Under the pieces are notes generated by a model. That model worked only from the letters and a program-made list of their open reading frames with translations, was not told the origin of the DNA and did not search any database. From the NCBI GenBank assembly GCA_028023455.1, contig JAQFVV010000013.1, positions 13,778,258 through 13,842,257 on the forward strand: a DNA stretch of 64,000 bases. Reading direction: 5' to 3'. This stretch comes from Epiperipatus broadwayi (taxonomy: Eukaryota > Onychophora > Udeonychophora > Euonychophora > Peripatidae). Shown in pieces: positions 14,601 to 25,711 of the stretch (positions are counted from its first letter, which is position 1; the number at the start of each line of letters is the position of its first letter). The translations under genes were made by a program, and so were the position numbers.

Positions 14601-14742
14601 ATGTTTTGCACTCACAGATTTACCATCACTCAGTTTATTGAGAAACATCAATAATTATTCATTTATTAGGGTTGTCTAATAAATAATAATAATTGTAATT
14701 AATATCATTATTTAAAGTGGATAGTGTCAAATACATAAACGT
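8666..14742. other. Long AT-rich stretch with no recognisable gene
   Basis: About 6 kb with no credible exon, RNA gene or structured repeat. A (CA)n microsatellite of about 20 bases lies near 14457-14477. The region 10200-10640 is slightly less simple on the minus strand and may hold an old transposon remnant, but no motif was recognised. Confidence 0.45.
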
Positions 14743-14872
14743 AAGAAATTTGATACTTTTTTTTTTTTAAGTGTCATAGCATCGGCCGGGACGCGAACCC
14801 GCAACCCGGGCAACTGCAAGGCAGTCGCGCTGACCTCTCGACCACCAATGCAAGACAAGAAATTTGATACTT
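14743..14872 (-). mobile_element. tRNA-derived SINE with 16-bp target site duplications
   Basis: The element body is 14759-14856 on the minus strand, flanked by perfect copies of AAGAAATTTGATACTT at 14743-14758 and 14857-14872. The minus strand reads a tRNA-like sequence. Acceptor halves are GCATTGG and CCGATGC, the A-box-like part is GGTCGAGAGGT, and the B box is GGTTCGCGTCC. A TGACACTT tail and poly(A), seen as T's on the plus strand, follow. The element is essentially a whole tRNA plus a short tail, without an unrelated body region. About four bases are missing from the anticodon loop compared with the sibling at 43404. The clean duplication and near-intact promoter boxes make this the youngest-looking SINE of the four. 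Confidence 0.9.
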
Positions 14873-15089
14873 GTAGATCAAATTACAAAAATTTGTTCAT
14901 ATCTTAAGTATATGTGAAATTATTTCACGATTAGCTATCTTTAATTGGTAAGTGGTACTTAAAAATAAACTATAACAAATTCAATTTATGGTTAATTTGC
15001 CTTTTTTTATTGTTTTTAAAATCTACAGAATTGCAACTTTCAAGAATTTATCTTGATATTTATAGAAATCTTAAATATCTAACCTTCAG

Positions 15090-15235
15090 TTAATTAGATG
15101 TTTATATATTTTATTAAAATTATTTTCACTTTACAGTGAGGAAAATTGCCCAAAAGCATTAGCTATGTCAATGAAATAGCCATAACAAGTCACAGTTTTA
15201 AAATGTGATTTTTTTGTTAAAATATTTTTTGTGAC
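15090..15235 (+). repeat. Left arm of an inverted pair bracketing the RTE LINE
   Basis: The segment containing CACTTTACAGTGAGGAAAAT and GCCCAAAAGCATTAGCTA is the diverged reverse complement of about 19258-19405. Without the LINE insertion the arms would be about 0.85 kb apart, so the LINE seems to have landed inside an older foldback-type structure. Confidence 0.6.
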
Positions 15236-15929
15236 TGAAATGTTAACTATTTATAAAAGGTATTTGTAATATGTTATATGTGACAAAAATACTTGTAAAA
15301 TATTTTTAATTATATATATAAATTAAACATTATTTGTCTGATATTGATATTGCTACTTAAATCTAAATCTTTTTATTTGAAATTTTGTTGGGGGGGAGGG
15401 TAATAAATACTTGGAGCCAGACTTTAAAGAAACAGTAATATGGCATTTCCAATATCTACATTAAATATGTATGTTAAACTTTCTGTCTGCAATCAGGTAG
15501 AAATAGAAATGCAGTTATGCATTGCGATAATATTTACCATGCTAGTTATTACTAGTCAAACATCTGAGAATTGTGATATTTACCATGCTATCTATTACTC
15601 ATCAAACCAGAAACATGAAAATGCATATACAATTATGCATAGTGAAAAATGCATTAAATAACTATGTATTATTACAATTAAACTAGGGAACAATAATATA
15701 ATTTATCCATCTTCAGAGACAGAATTCTCTAATTCAAAAGAATCATCTCATTTCAGAAAAAAAATCATAGGTAGGTTTAGATTCTTTCAGACCTTTGACT
15801 CTCTGAAATGCAAAAGTGGTATCATATAGATTAATTCCCAGAATTAGAGATTCATTTCTGAAAAATTCCTGCATATCTTTCACCCATATATTTATTTTTA
15901 AGCATTTACCATTATTTGTTAATTATACA
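15236..15929. other. AT-rich spacer between the inverted arm and the LINE
   Basis: Contains a short imperfect tandem duplication around 15530-15600, in which the phrase ATATTTACCATGCTA occurs twice about 50 bases apart. The 73-codon ORF at 15440-15661 spans this duplication and shows no family resemblance. Confidence 0.4.
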
Positions 15930-15954
15930 TGCAACTACATCATCATCACCATCT

Positions 15955-16668
15955 TCAACCATTATCAATCCACTGCAGGATGAAGGTCTCTCCAAGTTTA
16001 ATCAATCTTCTCTGATCTTTAGCTTCTCTTCTCCACACCACCCCTGCACACTTTCTTATTTCATCCATCCATCTCACATGTGGCCTCTTTCTGGGTCTTT
16101 TACAATCTCTTGGAATCCAGTTTAAAATTTCAATTGTCCATCTATTATCATCTCTTCTAGCAATGTGTCCAGCCCAACTCCACTTCAATCTTTTAATTTT
16201 TTCAATGAGGTCAGTAATACCTGTTTGTCCTCTTACCCATACATTGCGGCTTCGATCTCTTTTTGTTACTCCCAACATACATCTCTCCATACTTCTTTGA
16301 GTAGTCTAAAGTCTCTGTATTGCTCTTCTATTAAGTGTCCAAGTCTCAGATCCATAAGTAAGAACTGGTAAAACACATTTGTTAAAAACCTTCCTTTTCA
16401 AAAACATAGGCATATTTCCTTTTAGTATCAAATTATTTCTATCAAAAGCACTCCAACCAAGCTTAATTCTATGATTAATTTCCTCCATTATGTTTCCATC
16501 TATATTAATAATCTGACTAAGGTATTTGTAACTATTAACTTCTTCTAATTCATCATAATCAATCTTTATTTTCATATTTTGAGCAAATTGATTAAACATT
16601 ACTTTAGTCTTTTTAACATTTATCTTTAGTCCTACTTTCCTACTTTCATCTGATAACTCCTGCAACAT
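15955..16668 (-). pseudogene. RTE LINE C-terminal domain, frame broken
   Basis: Two pieces (16668-16306 and 16290-15955) complete the polyprotein. The first shows LKINVKKTKVM, the region after the reverse-transcriptase core, then VLTYGSETWTL. The second shows LGVTKRDR, LKWSWAGHIARR and WMDEIRK, phrases characteristic of the C-terminus of RTE elements. It ends in a stop about 15 bases before the GATGATGATG tail. A frameshift at about 16300 separates the two pieces. Confidence 0.88.
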
Positions 16669-16689
16669 TTCCTGCAGATCTGAAGCATT

Positions 16690-17824
16690 ATTTGCAAAAA
16701 AAAACTACATCATCTGTGAAATCTAAATGACTTAAATAATCTCCATATACTTTCACTCCTTTAGTTTCCCATTTTAATCAACAAAATACTTCTTGCAGCA
16801 CTGCTGTAAAAAGTTTTGGAGATATGGAGTCACCTTGTCTTACACCTTTCTCAATGTTGACTTTCCCAGTATCATGATATAATCTAATTGTTGCTTTTGC
16901 ATTTTTATAAATATTCTTTAAAATATGACAATATCCTGGATCTATACCTTGATGATCCAATGCTTTAATCACTGAAGAAATGTTTATAGAATCAAATGCC
17001 TTTTCATAATCTACAAATCCAAAACATAATGACAACTCATATTCATTTGTCCTTTCTATAACTTCTTTCAACACCTGGATATGATCTACGGTACTAAAAC
17101 CACTTTTAAATCCAGCTTGTTCTCTTGGTTGGTGGAAATCCAATGTTCTCTGTAGACGAGTTGTAATTATCTTGATAAAAATTTTATATAAAACTGATAA
17201 AAGGCTAATAGGTCTGTAATTTCTAATATCTTCTTTATCACCTTTTTTAAATATTAATATTATTACTGCATTCTTCCAATCATCTCGTGCATCTTTATCA
17301 TTTAGACATTTGGTATATAACTTTGCCAAAAAAAAATTCTATTTCTTCACCTGCTTTTTTTAATACATCAATTATAATTCCATCATTACCTGGAGCCTTT
17401 CCTTTCTTCATACATTTAATTGCATGTCTCACTTCTTCATTTAAAATTCTGGGCAATTTGGAAGACTAATAGATATAGGAAGTACTTGTTCCTTATTACT
17501 ATATAATTTTTGATAAAAATCTTCTACAAATTTCATGATGTCATCTCTCTTTTTAGTAATAATTTCATCTTTTTTTCTTATTGCAGATATAAATTTTCTA
17601 CCAATACCAAAATGTTGTCTAACATTCCTGAGACTTTTATTTTCTTCTACAGCTTTCCTTGCTAGTTCACAGTTATACTTTCTTATATCATTTTCAATTC
17701 TTTTCCACACCATTTTACAAAATTCGAGATATTCAATCCTTTTTAATGCATCATTTTTGTATATCTTCATATTCCTTCTTTTCTTCATAAATTCTCTAGT
17801 CTCAGTAGAAATTTCATTGGTCAA
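16690..17824 (-). pseudogene. RTE LINE linker and reverse transcriptase domain, frame broken
   Basis: 17824-17441 encodes a Lys/Arg-rich linker between the endonuclease and the reverse transcriptase. 17329-16778 encodes the reverse transcriptase core. Visible motifs are ILIFKKGDKEDIRNYRPIS, FVDYEKAFDS with the first catalytic Asp, and GVRQGDSISPKLF. After a stop, the reading resumes in another frame with FTDDVVFF around 16720-16705, the second catalytic pair in the usual FADD context with Ala changed to Thr. At least two frame breaks make this copy non-functional. The motif spacing is normal for the family, so the breaks are small changes rather than large deletions. Confidence 0.9.
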
Positions 17825-18831
17825 TTGCTGCTTTTTCTACCAGCTATCTTTGTTGCAGTTTTTAAAAGTGTATCAGTTATTTTCATATTAATTTCATTCA
17901 AATCTGAATCATGTTCAAAATCTACTATTACTTGAAACCGATTTGTAAGTTCTAATTTAAATTCATTAGAATGTTTCTGAAGATTAGGAATATCAACTGT
18001 AAATATTGTTTTTCTTAACAATTTTTGTCTCTCTAGTTTTACATTAACACGTATCTTACACCTTACTAATCGATGATCATTTCCTGTGTTAAATTTATTA
18101 AGAACATTACAATCTTGAAATATGTATTTTCTGTTAGTCAAAATATAATCCAATTCTGCTGTATCTTCATTTGGATGCTTCCATGTCCATTTCCTTTTAA
18201 CATTTTTCTCAAAAAAAGAATTCATAATATAAACTTTTTATTTTTCTGCAAACTCCACAAGTCTATGTCCTCTCTCATTTCGATTACCACAACCAAAATT
18301 GCCTACAGCACTTTCATCTTTGATTTGTTTACCAATTCTAGCATTAAAGTCTCCCATAACAATTTTAAAATGTTGTTTACTCTGATCAAAAGCCTTTTGT
18401 ACATTCATATAAAAATCTTCTACTACTTCATCACTATGAAAACTTGTTAGGGCATAAACCTGAATTATCTGCATTTGGTATCTGCTATTAAGTTGTATAA
18501 CTAATCTTGCCACTCTGTCTGATACACCATCAATCTCCACAATATTGTTCTTCCATTTTTTATTTATAATGAATCCTACTCCACTTGTATTTCCAATATT
18601 TGTGCCTTTATAATAGAGTATATGTCCACTTTTTAAATCAATTGTCTCTTCACCTTTTCTTCTAACTTCACAAAGTCCAATAATGTCCCATTTAATATAA
18701 GACAATTCTTCTTCTAATTCTTGCAATCTTCCTTCACTTGAAAGTGATCTGCAGTTGTAAGTACCTAAATAAAAAGTCATCATCAAATGGCAGCCTGGGT
18801 CCACAATCAGGGGATTCTTAGGACCCTCCAC
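17821..18831 (-). pseudogene. RTE LINE endonuclease domain, frame broken
   Basis: This is the endonuclease that nicks target DNA for retrotransposition. The first piece (18831-18238) starts with a Met and shows GTYNCRSL near the start. Next come a GLCEVRRKGEE block, carrying the catalytic Glu of the exonuclease-endonuclease-phosphatase fold, and MGDFNARIG with its catalytic Asp and Asn. The piece ends in a stop after VEFAEK. The second piece (18225-17821) continues with KRKWTW, ELDYILTNRKYIF and GNDHRLV, the last being the SDH catalytic motif with Ser changed to Asn. Such proteins are often annotated in invertebrates as craniofacial development protein 2-like, but they are transposon-derived. 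The Met at 18831 is the first in frame and leaves the endonuclease core complete. Confidence 0.9.
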
Positions 18832-19232
18832 CTTCAGCCACCAACTGCGCCTTGGTTGGTGACTTTACAGCCTCCTGGGAATAAAGGACATGCTTTATTT
18901 TTGCCTGTCATAATTGTATATATGTATTGGAAAAATATTTATCATTTATACAAACATTCATTCTGCCTTATCAGGCATTGAGAAGAAAGACCATGGTGTT
19001 TCTTGATCTTAAACTCAGAGGTAAAAAGCCAATAAACTCAACACACTGACTAATGTGTGTTGGTGATCAGCCCATCCATGTTCGTATACTATATGAATAA
19101 TCACATAGTAATAACAGCTGCAACGACAAGAACGTATGGAGTGGACATTAGGAATTTGCCCTGCTCGGTTCCTTTAAGGCCTCCAAGAGGAATCAAAGGG
19201 TCTCCTTTCATAGAAAACTCCTTTCTGCAGCC
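18832..19232 (-). other. 5' untranslated leader of the RTE LINE
   Basis: This is the sequence between the 5' target duplication and the first Met of the endonuclease ORF. It is clearly less AT-rich than the surroundings. It begins (minus strand) with GGCTGCAGAAAGGAG and has no open frame of note. It probably holds the internal promoter, which is inferred from its position only. Confidence 0.7.
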
Positions 19233-19257
19233 TGCAACTACATGTTAGCATTTAATA

Positions 19258-19405
19258 GGCAATTTACATACTTTGGTACACTTCATTACTTACAATAAAA
19301 TGTTTAATGTTATGACTATTATATTAATATAGTTAATGTTCTTGGGCAATTTTCCCCACTGTAAAGTGAAGATAATTTTAATAAACTTTAATTTACCAAA
19401 TTAAC
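19258..19405 (-). repeat. Right arm of the inverted pair bracketing the RTE LINE
   Basis: The phrase GGGCAATTTTCCCCACTGTA and the flanking AAGTGAAGATAATTTTAATA form the reverse complement, with scattered mismatches, of 15090-15235. Similarity weakens toward both ends, so the limits are approximate. Confidence 0.6.
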
Positions 19406-20275
19406 ATTTAGGAATTGAAATTGTCATAGTCAATGTAAAAAATATATATATAATTAATGCGTTCTAAAAAAGTTTATTACAATTATAATTTATTATTGTA
19501 ATACATTCAGTACATAGTTTATACACCCCCCCCCCCAAAAAAAAAAAATCATTTCTTTTAATGATAATATTTATTGAATAAAATTTTCATTTATATCGTT
19601 TTGTTAAAAATATATGAAATCTCACAATATTTTTTTTTTAATTTTTGCTTTTCTAATTTTTTGTGCATAATTAATTAAAATAATTTTAGGTATGTATTTG
19701 AATTTTTTATTTGAACTTTTTTGATATTTAATTTTTTGTTTTTTAATTTGTCTTTAAAGTAAACTAGTTGGCAATATTCATGCTACTCAATGATGGGCTA
19801 ATCAATTTAATCACTGAGGCAAATCTTAACCGCACACTTTTAAATTTATTTAGAGATGCATCATAATGAAGTGGTACCCCACTATCTGACAATGCTATAA
19901 CCTGCCTCAAGCCCTGATCAAATAAAATGCTTTTTCAGAAACTTAAGTATTTTTTCTTAAGTAATTGGTCATTTTCAGCTATTTAACTAACTATTTAACA
20001 TTGGATGTTAAATGATTGTGTAAAAGAATAGAACAAGAATAGAAAATCACTTAAATCTCACACATGTTAATTGGAAAGCTAAGTGAGCATTGTCTTCTAT
20101 GTATTGTTTCTTTATGAGGTAGTAGGGAGGTCTTGACACTACAGTAAACTAGTTGTATTAAAAGTTTATTTTTTTCTTCTTTTTAAAATTAATATACTGA
20201 AGAAAGCAATGGATAATAATAGGAAAAAATATGTAAAGTCAATTATTCAAGGTTTTAATAGGTTTATAAATGTAG
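19406..20275. other. AT-rich stretch without a recognised gene
   Basis: Contains a C-run followed directly by an A-run near 19526-19548 and otherwise simple AT-rich sequence. Nothing else was recognised. Confidence 0.45.
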
Positions 20276-20448
20276 GATAACAATCAACCCTTAACCTATT
20301 TACAATCTTAATCCGTAGCCAACATAATCTTTAGTGTTTATATAAACATATCTAGACCATAGATAAAGGTGATTCCACCTTTATTGTTAAAAGTGGTTGC
20401 CTTGACTACAGGTTGAGATTGTTGATAACTTAAGTGTTGATTGTTATC
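20276..20448. mobile_element. Small MITE-like element with terminal inverted repeats of about 48 bp
   Basis: The left end begins GATAACAATCAACCCTTAA. The right end, reverse-complemented, begins GATAACAATCAACACTTAA, and similarity continues inward for about 48 bases through ACAATCT and CAACCTGTAG-like blocks. The total length is about 173 bp with no coding capacity, as expected for a non-autonomous DNA transposon. No convincing target duplication is visible, so the superfamily cannot be assigned. Confidence 0.65.
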
Positions 20449-20629
20449 ATTAAAAGAAATACTGAAACATACACACACAAATTATAGATATAAAAACGTT
20501 GCAGTAAAACAGAACAAAATAAATTAAAATATAATAAAAAAAGAATTAAAAAATCGTAACATATTAAATTATTCTTTGGATTTAGTTATAGCAAATAGTT
20601 TGATCTTCTTTATAATTTATTGTTTTAGT

Positions 20630-22870
20630 CAGAGTTCTTTCAGTAGAAAATGTTGTTAGATCATATTCGGACATAGATGCAAATAATTTTTTTAAAACTT
20701 CTCAATATAGAAAAATTGTCCTTGACTATGTTTGCTATACTTATGGTGATAATTTTCATTAAGGAGAAGATAATGGATTTAAATAATGGTTATATAAAAA
20801 TATTAAGTAATCCATTATTAAGAATTGAATGCTGGAATTCTGTAAAATAGTACAAAAATGATTTAATAATGAGATAAAAATATATGACAGTTGATTGACA
20901 ATAAAAACTATAGATGAAAATAAAAGTCTCAGATATATATAACAATATCTAGATATTGGAAAAAACATTGTTCCAACAACAACAAAAAAAGATGATATTA
21001 CAAACCGTGTGGAAGAGTTTTATAAAGGATTATATAATAAATGAATAAAGTAACCTCTACAATTGCATTTGAATTACCAAGCATTTTAAATAAAGAGATG
21101 AGACCAGCAATTAAATCTATGAAGAAAGAAAAATATCCAAGAAATGATAAATTATTATTGGCATCTTAAAAATAGCAGATGAAAAACAGAAATTTTTTTG
21201 GCAATACTATATACCAAATATTCAAATAAAAAAGATATATCAGAAGATTGGGAAAATGTAATAGTAATACAGATATATAAGAAAAGTGATAAAAAAGATA
21301 TTACAAATTACAGACCTGACTGTTTTTTATTAGTTCTATACAAGATTTTTACCAAGATAATTACATCTACATCAAACTTTGGATTTACATCAACCAAAAA
21401 AAACAAGCTGAATTTAAAAGTGGTTTTAGTAAATCAAATCATCCCAAATGTTGAGATGACTTATAAAAAAAGACCAATGAATATGATTTATCATTATATT
21501 TGGATTTGTAAATTATGATAAGGTATTTCCATAGTGATTAAAGCTTTTGACTAGAAAAATACAGATTCAGAATACAGTTATATTCTGAGGGCTACTTACT
21601 AAAATGATATGGGTATAGGACAAAATAACACCATAACTTCAAATCTTTTTAAGTAGTTTTAAGTACAAGTATTTTGTAACTCAAATAGAAAGCTAAGGGA
21701 AAATACAAGAATCTTATTTCAGCTCTATAAATTTTGCAGATATTATGATTGTTTTGTAAACAATGTTTCCAAACAGTAGAAACATTGCAAAATTTATCAG
21801 ATAAAACTAAAGAAAAATACTAAAAAAGACTAAACTAATGTTTAATAAATTTTTTAAATAGAAATAAATAAAAATGGTTAATCATTAATTAGAAGAAAAT
21901 AATAATTACAAATCTCATTGTTAAATTTTTACTACCAATTGAAACATAAAGGATTTTTGATAGAAATAAAAGAAAAATCATTTATATGTTTGAAAAGGAG
22001 GGTTTTTAATCAGAATATTTTATCAGTTCTTACATGTGGATCTAAGACTTGGATGCTTAGTAGAAAAGCATTGCATAGACTTCAGCTCACACAACAAATT
22101 ATATTTGCTAAGGTTGTAACCTCAAGAATATTGCATAAAAATGCGATAGTAGGGACATCTACAGGTCTTAATCACAAGCTTACATTTTGGAAGAAAAGAG
22201 GGGAACCCCTTCTTTACTTCAACCTACTTTCTATATAAATAGGTGAAGCTGAAGCAGTTAGATCTGAGTGCATGAAGCTATTTAATACTCCACTGATTAA
22301 GTCCATATTTCTTATTACACATTAATACTCATGAAATCTTTCGATTTACAATGAGTCAATGGACTTAATCAATGAAATATTGATAGCTTCACGCTCTCAG
22401 ATCTAACCGCTTCAGCTTCACCTATTTATATAGAAAGCAGGTTGAAGTAAAGGGGTTCCCCTCTTTTCTTCCAAAATGTAAGCTTGTGGTTAAGACCTGT
22501 AGAGGTCCCTACTATCGCATTTTTACGTGCATATTCTTGAGGTTACAGCCTTAGTAAATATTACTTACATAATCAATGTGAGTTTAAATAAATTTATAAT
22601 TACAACAAATTATAGGAAACGCATGTTGAGAATTAAAAAACAGATGTAATTAAGAGCTGGATAGAACATTTACAAGAAAAAAATAATGAGTAAACAATTG
22701 AAATCTCAAGTGAACCCCAAGTAATTTTAAAAAATTTAGAAGGAAACTGTGAAATGGATAGATGAAATAAAAAAGTTTTCTATTATGTTATTAATAATAG
22801 AAATTATGAATCAGAGTAAGTGGATTAAACTTGGAGTTATCAATAGTAGATCTGTTATCATTGTATGATC
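20630..22870 (+). pseudogene. Older RTE LINE copy, 5'-truncated and interrupted
   Basis: This stretch aligns with the RTE copy at 15941-19232 from the end of its endonuclease region onward, but in the opposite orientation. Recognisable readings include AILYTKYSNKKDISEDWEN with YKKSDKKDITNYRPD (21198 onward), matching the reverse-transcriptase start, and LTCGSKTWMLSRKALHRLQ (about 22030-22090). After an inserted foldback element the reading resumes at 22615 with a Met-Leu-Arg-Ile-Lys-Lys segment, then TIEISSEPQVI and KWIKLGV (to about 22850), matching the C-terminus of the other copy. Numerous stops, frameshifts and loss of the FVDYEKAFDS motif show it is much older. Confidence 0.82.
22091..22614. 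mobile_element. Foldback element inserted in the old RTE copy, 13-bp target duplication
   Basis: ACAACAAATTATA is present at 22091-22103 and again at 22602-22614. Between them, 22101-22306 and 22359-22561 are near-perfect reverse complements separated by a 52-bp loop. Removing 22104-22614 restores the continuity of the LINE reading, independent evidence that this is an insertion. The arms match the solo copy at 3021-3233. There is no coding capacity. A variable-length target duplication of 13 bp suggests retroposition or PLE-like insertion rather than a classic cut-and-paste transposon, but the machinery is unknown. Confidence 0.88.
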
Positions 22871-25246
22871 AATCACTATATTCAATAGAAATACTCATGA
22901 CTAATTATCAAGTTTTATTATTATTAAAATAAGCAAAAAATCAATTTGTACATATTGTGAAAACAATGAGTTGTTTAAATGAAATCATTTAAAATATAAC
23001 AAATATAATTTAAAATTATTTAAATATATAAGATTATTGACCTTTAAATTTATTTAGATTTATTAATAAAGTTTCAATAATTTAGAATAATATTAAGATT
23101 TTTTTTTTTCAAAAACAAAAGTGAGGAAAATCCAAGCAATAAATTTGATGCGTAGTCAAGAACAAAAGTTTTTGCTAAAGAAGAATAAATCACTGGAAAA
23201 ATTTCCTCTCATTTACTTTCACTTTTTTGGTTTTAAAAAACATTACAATTGTTTTTTTTATTGTTGTATTGTATTAGTGAGAACAATTTAAGAGTAAATA
23301 AATGCTTATTGTAAGGTTTTGAATGAGTAAAAAGGAAAGTGTGTGAAGAAAAGGGATAAGATTATTTCCTTTAAAACATTTTTAATTTTTTTTAAAAATA
23401 TTTTATTTTGGCATTTTTCCACTGCTAATTTAATAAAAATTATTTTCAAGATATGAAGTCTACTTTTCACACCTATCCAAAACTGCACTGACTGTAACAA
23501 CCTTCTCACTGTCTCATCAGCACACTTTGAAAATTATTCATTTGTATTATTTTTATTAGATGTTTTTATTTAGCTCAGAAACTTTGTTTATTTAGAATAA
23601 ATTTTCAAAACTGAGTTTTAAATATCAAATAGAATTTCCTTCAAATTTTATACTTGTGTATGCCAATAAAATATTTCAGGATTATCAACTAATTTAATAA
23701 TTTAAGGCTGTTCGTGGACTAAATTTCAAACATGTTAATATCAGTTATGTAAGTTTTTGCCAATTCACATGAGAGAGCCATATGTTTTTTTTTTTAAAAA
23801 AAAAAAAAAACTAAGAATAAAAAGCATTTATAGTAAATTCAAATAAAAATAAAAACAAATTTTAATTTCATAAACAAAATAATATTGGAAGCAATTTCTT
23901 TTTATAAAGTAAATTTTATTATCGTCAAAATACATACAAATATTATAATATGTACAAAAGAATAAATTTATGTTACATGTTGATACATAATATAGTGCTT
24001 CAAGGCAGATGAAGAATAATTTAAATAAATTAATATCATATATAGGTGAATGTGTACATTATATACACTTCATACATAACTGAAGAATAAGCTTGCTTTG
24101 TATATTAATAACTTTGTGAATTAATGCAGACAATGTATAACTCAAAACACAGTATACTGCCAAATTTGTTTATAATTTTTCTAGGCAAAAATTGGAGAAC
24201 AGTTAAATACATCTTAAAACATTTTTTTAAAAAACCATTATATTTTTTATAACCAAATATGTTAGAACAGCAAGATAGTCACATGGTAATATGTCACTTT
24301 CTTTCAAATCTTATACAGGCTGTAACATTATTTTTATTCTTTATTTTAACTTAAATTGGAATTATTACATAAAAGATCCCAATATTAATAAGTTAATAAT
24401 AATATTTGTAGAAAAATATTATATAATAAATGCTTTTATTTACTGTATAAATGCCAAAAAGTTAAAAATAATATATATATATATATAAAGTTAAAAATAA
24501 CATATATTAAAAATATTTTATAACACACATTTTTATTTACTGTATACTAAAAAGTCAAACCATAATTGCTTTTTCCAACTAGAATTGGGTTTTTTATACT
24601 TTACTTGAAATTAAAATGTGGGATGTCCAAAAATTAATTTAATAATTACTTTTTACAACAAGGAATTTAATTAATTAATTTTTCAACATTAACAATAGAA
24701 TTGAATAATAAATACAATATTAAGTTTACAATTGAAATTTGGGGTTAAAATATTTAGACATTTTTTAAAGAAAGTGACTAATAGGGAAATACTTATAAAA
24801 CATTATATTAAACATAAAGCAAAAAAGAAGTACTTGATCCAAATTCAGATCAGACAAAATCTCAGAAAATGGAAGTTTTTGAGAGATTTAAGTTTAAAAA
24901 AATGATAGGCCAATATTGAATGCAGAAGAAGCACTTGGATAGAAAGTGAAAGTTGAGAATGATTACGTAGAAATGGTTATAAAAGAAAAACAATTAAATA
25001 CATTTTAAAAACAGGGTTCAATACCACATTTATTAGAGATATAAGATATTGATCAAAGAAAGGTTACCTGATCTTTTTTGATCAATATTTTATGCACCAT
25101 TACTAAATATGATATTGAACACCATTTTTAATATTAAAATAGGATGAAAAAATAATAAATCTTTAGGGAAATGGATTTGTAATGCTAAAAAGATAAATAA
25201 TGTTAAAAATAACATAGATTACATTTATAAAATTAATTGCAACTGT

Positions 25247-25254
<8 letters not shown>
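22871..25254. other. AT-rich stretch without a recognised gene
   Basis: Includes a T-run followed immediately by an A-run near 23785-23811, a perfect simple palindrome, and short (TA)n tracts near 24470-24487. No protein-like reading was recognised. Confidence 0.45.

Positions 25255-25312
<58 letters not shown>
25255..25312. repeat. (TA)n microsatellite
   Basis: About 29 uninterrupted TA units, the longest simple dinucleotide tract in the window. Confidence 0.95.
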
Positions 25313-25314
<2 letters not shown>

Positions 25315-25711
25315 TTAAATAAAAAAGTTCTGTTGAGAGAAGTAAAGTGTATGACTAGAGCAATTAACAGAAATAATACAAAATAAGAGCTATATATTCA
25401 TTTTTTGCATACTGTTCATAGAATGAATTGTCAAAAAAATATTTAGGTAATTAAAAATTTAAAAAAAAACATTCTTATGAAACTTTATTTATTCAAAAAA
25501 ATGTTAGCAGACACATAAACATTGTTAAAGGCCCAGTAAAATTATGGTAGAAATAGCATTGTTCAATTATTGGAAACTTTAGAGTTATAATAAAAATATC
25601 ATTTTTGTCAATTGTTTTGTAAATTGAAAGAAATTGGATTGTAAGAAGTTTCTGTTATTTGTATGTATATATTATATAAGGATGGGTAATTGGGGTGTTG
25701 ATGGAATTCAT
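25313..25711. other. AT-rich spacer before the duplicated segment
   Basis: No gene, RNA or repeat structure was recognised. Confidence 0.4.

Larger units (their letters stand above)
15930..19243 (-). mobile_element. Near full-length RTE-clade LINE with 11-bp target site duplication
   Basis: The element body is 15941-19232 on the minus strand, flanked by TGCAACTACAT at 15930-15940 and 19233-19243. Its 5' part (19232 to about 18832) is an untranslated leader. A single long reading frame follows: an apurinic-type endonuclease, a reverse transcriptase, and a C-terminal domain. The 3' end is a GATGATGATG-type simple tail, typical of RTE elements, which usually lack a long poly(A). The order endonuclease then reverse transcriptase in one ORF and a length of about 3.3 kb fit RTE. 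The frame is now broken into about six pieces, so this copy cannot be autonomous. The matching target duplications and complete ends indicate one intact insertion rather than a fragment. Confidence 0.92.

Noticed and set aside
14759-14856. A functional tRNA gene
   Set aside because: Target site duplications, poly(A) tail, a deletion in the anticodon loop and multicopy relatives show it is a SINE.
16165-18450. Several plus-strand ORFs across 15916-18450
   Set aside because: They are antisense readings of the minus-strand RTE LINE.
25255-25312. Possible replication origin or promoter in the long TA tract
   Set aside because: Simple TA microsatellites are frequent in this sequence and nothing else supports a function.
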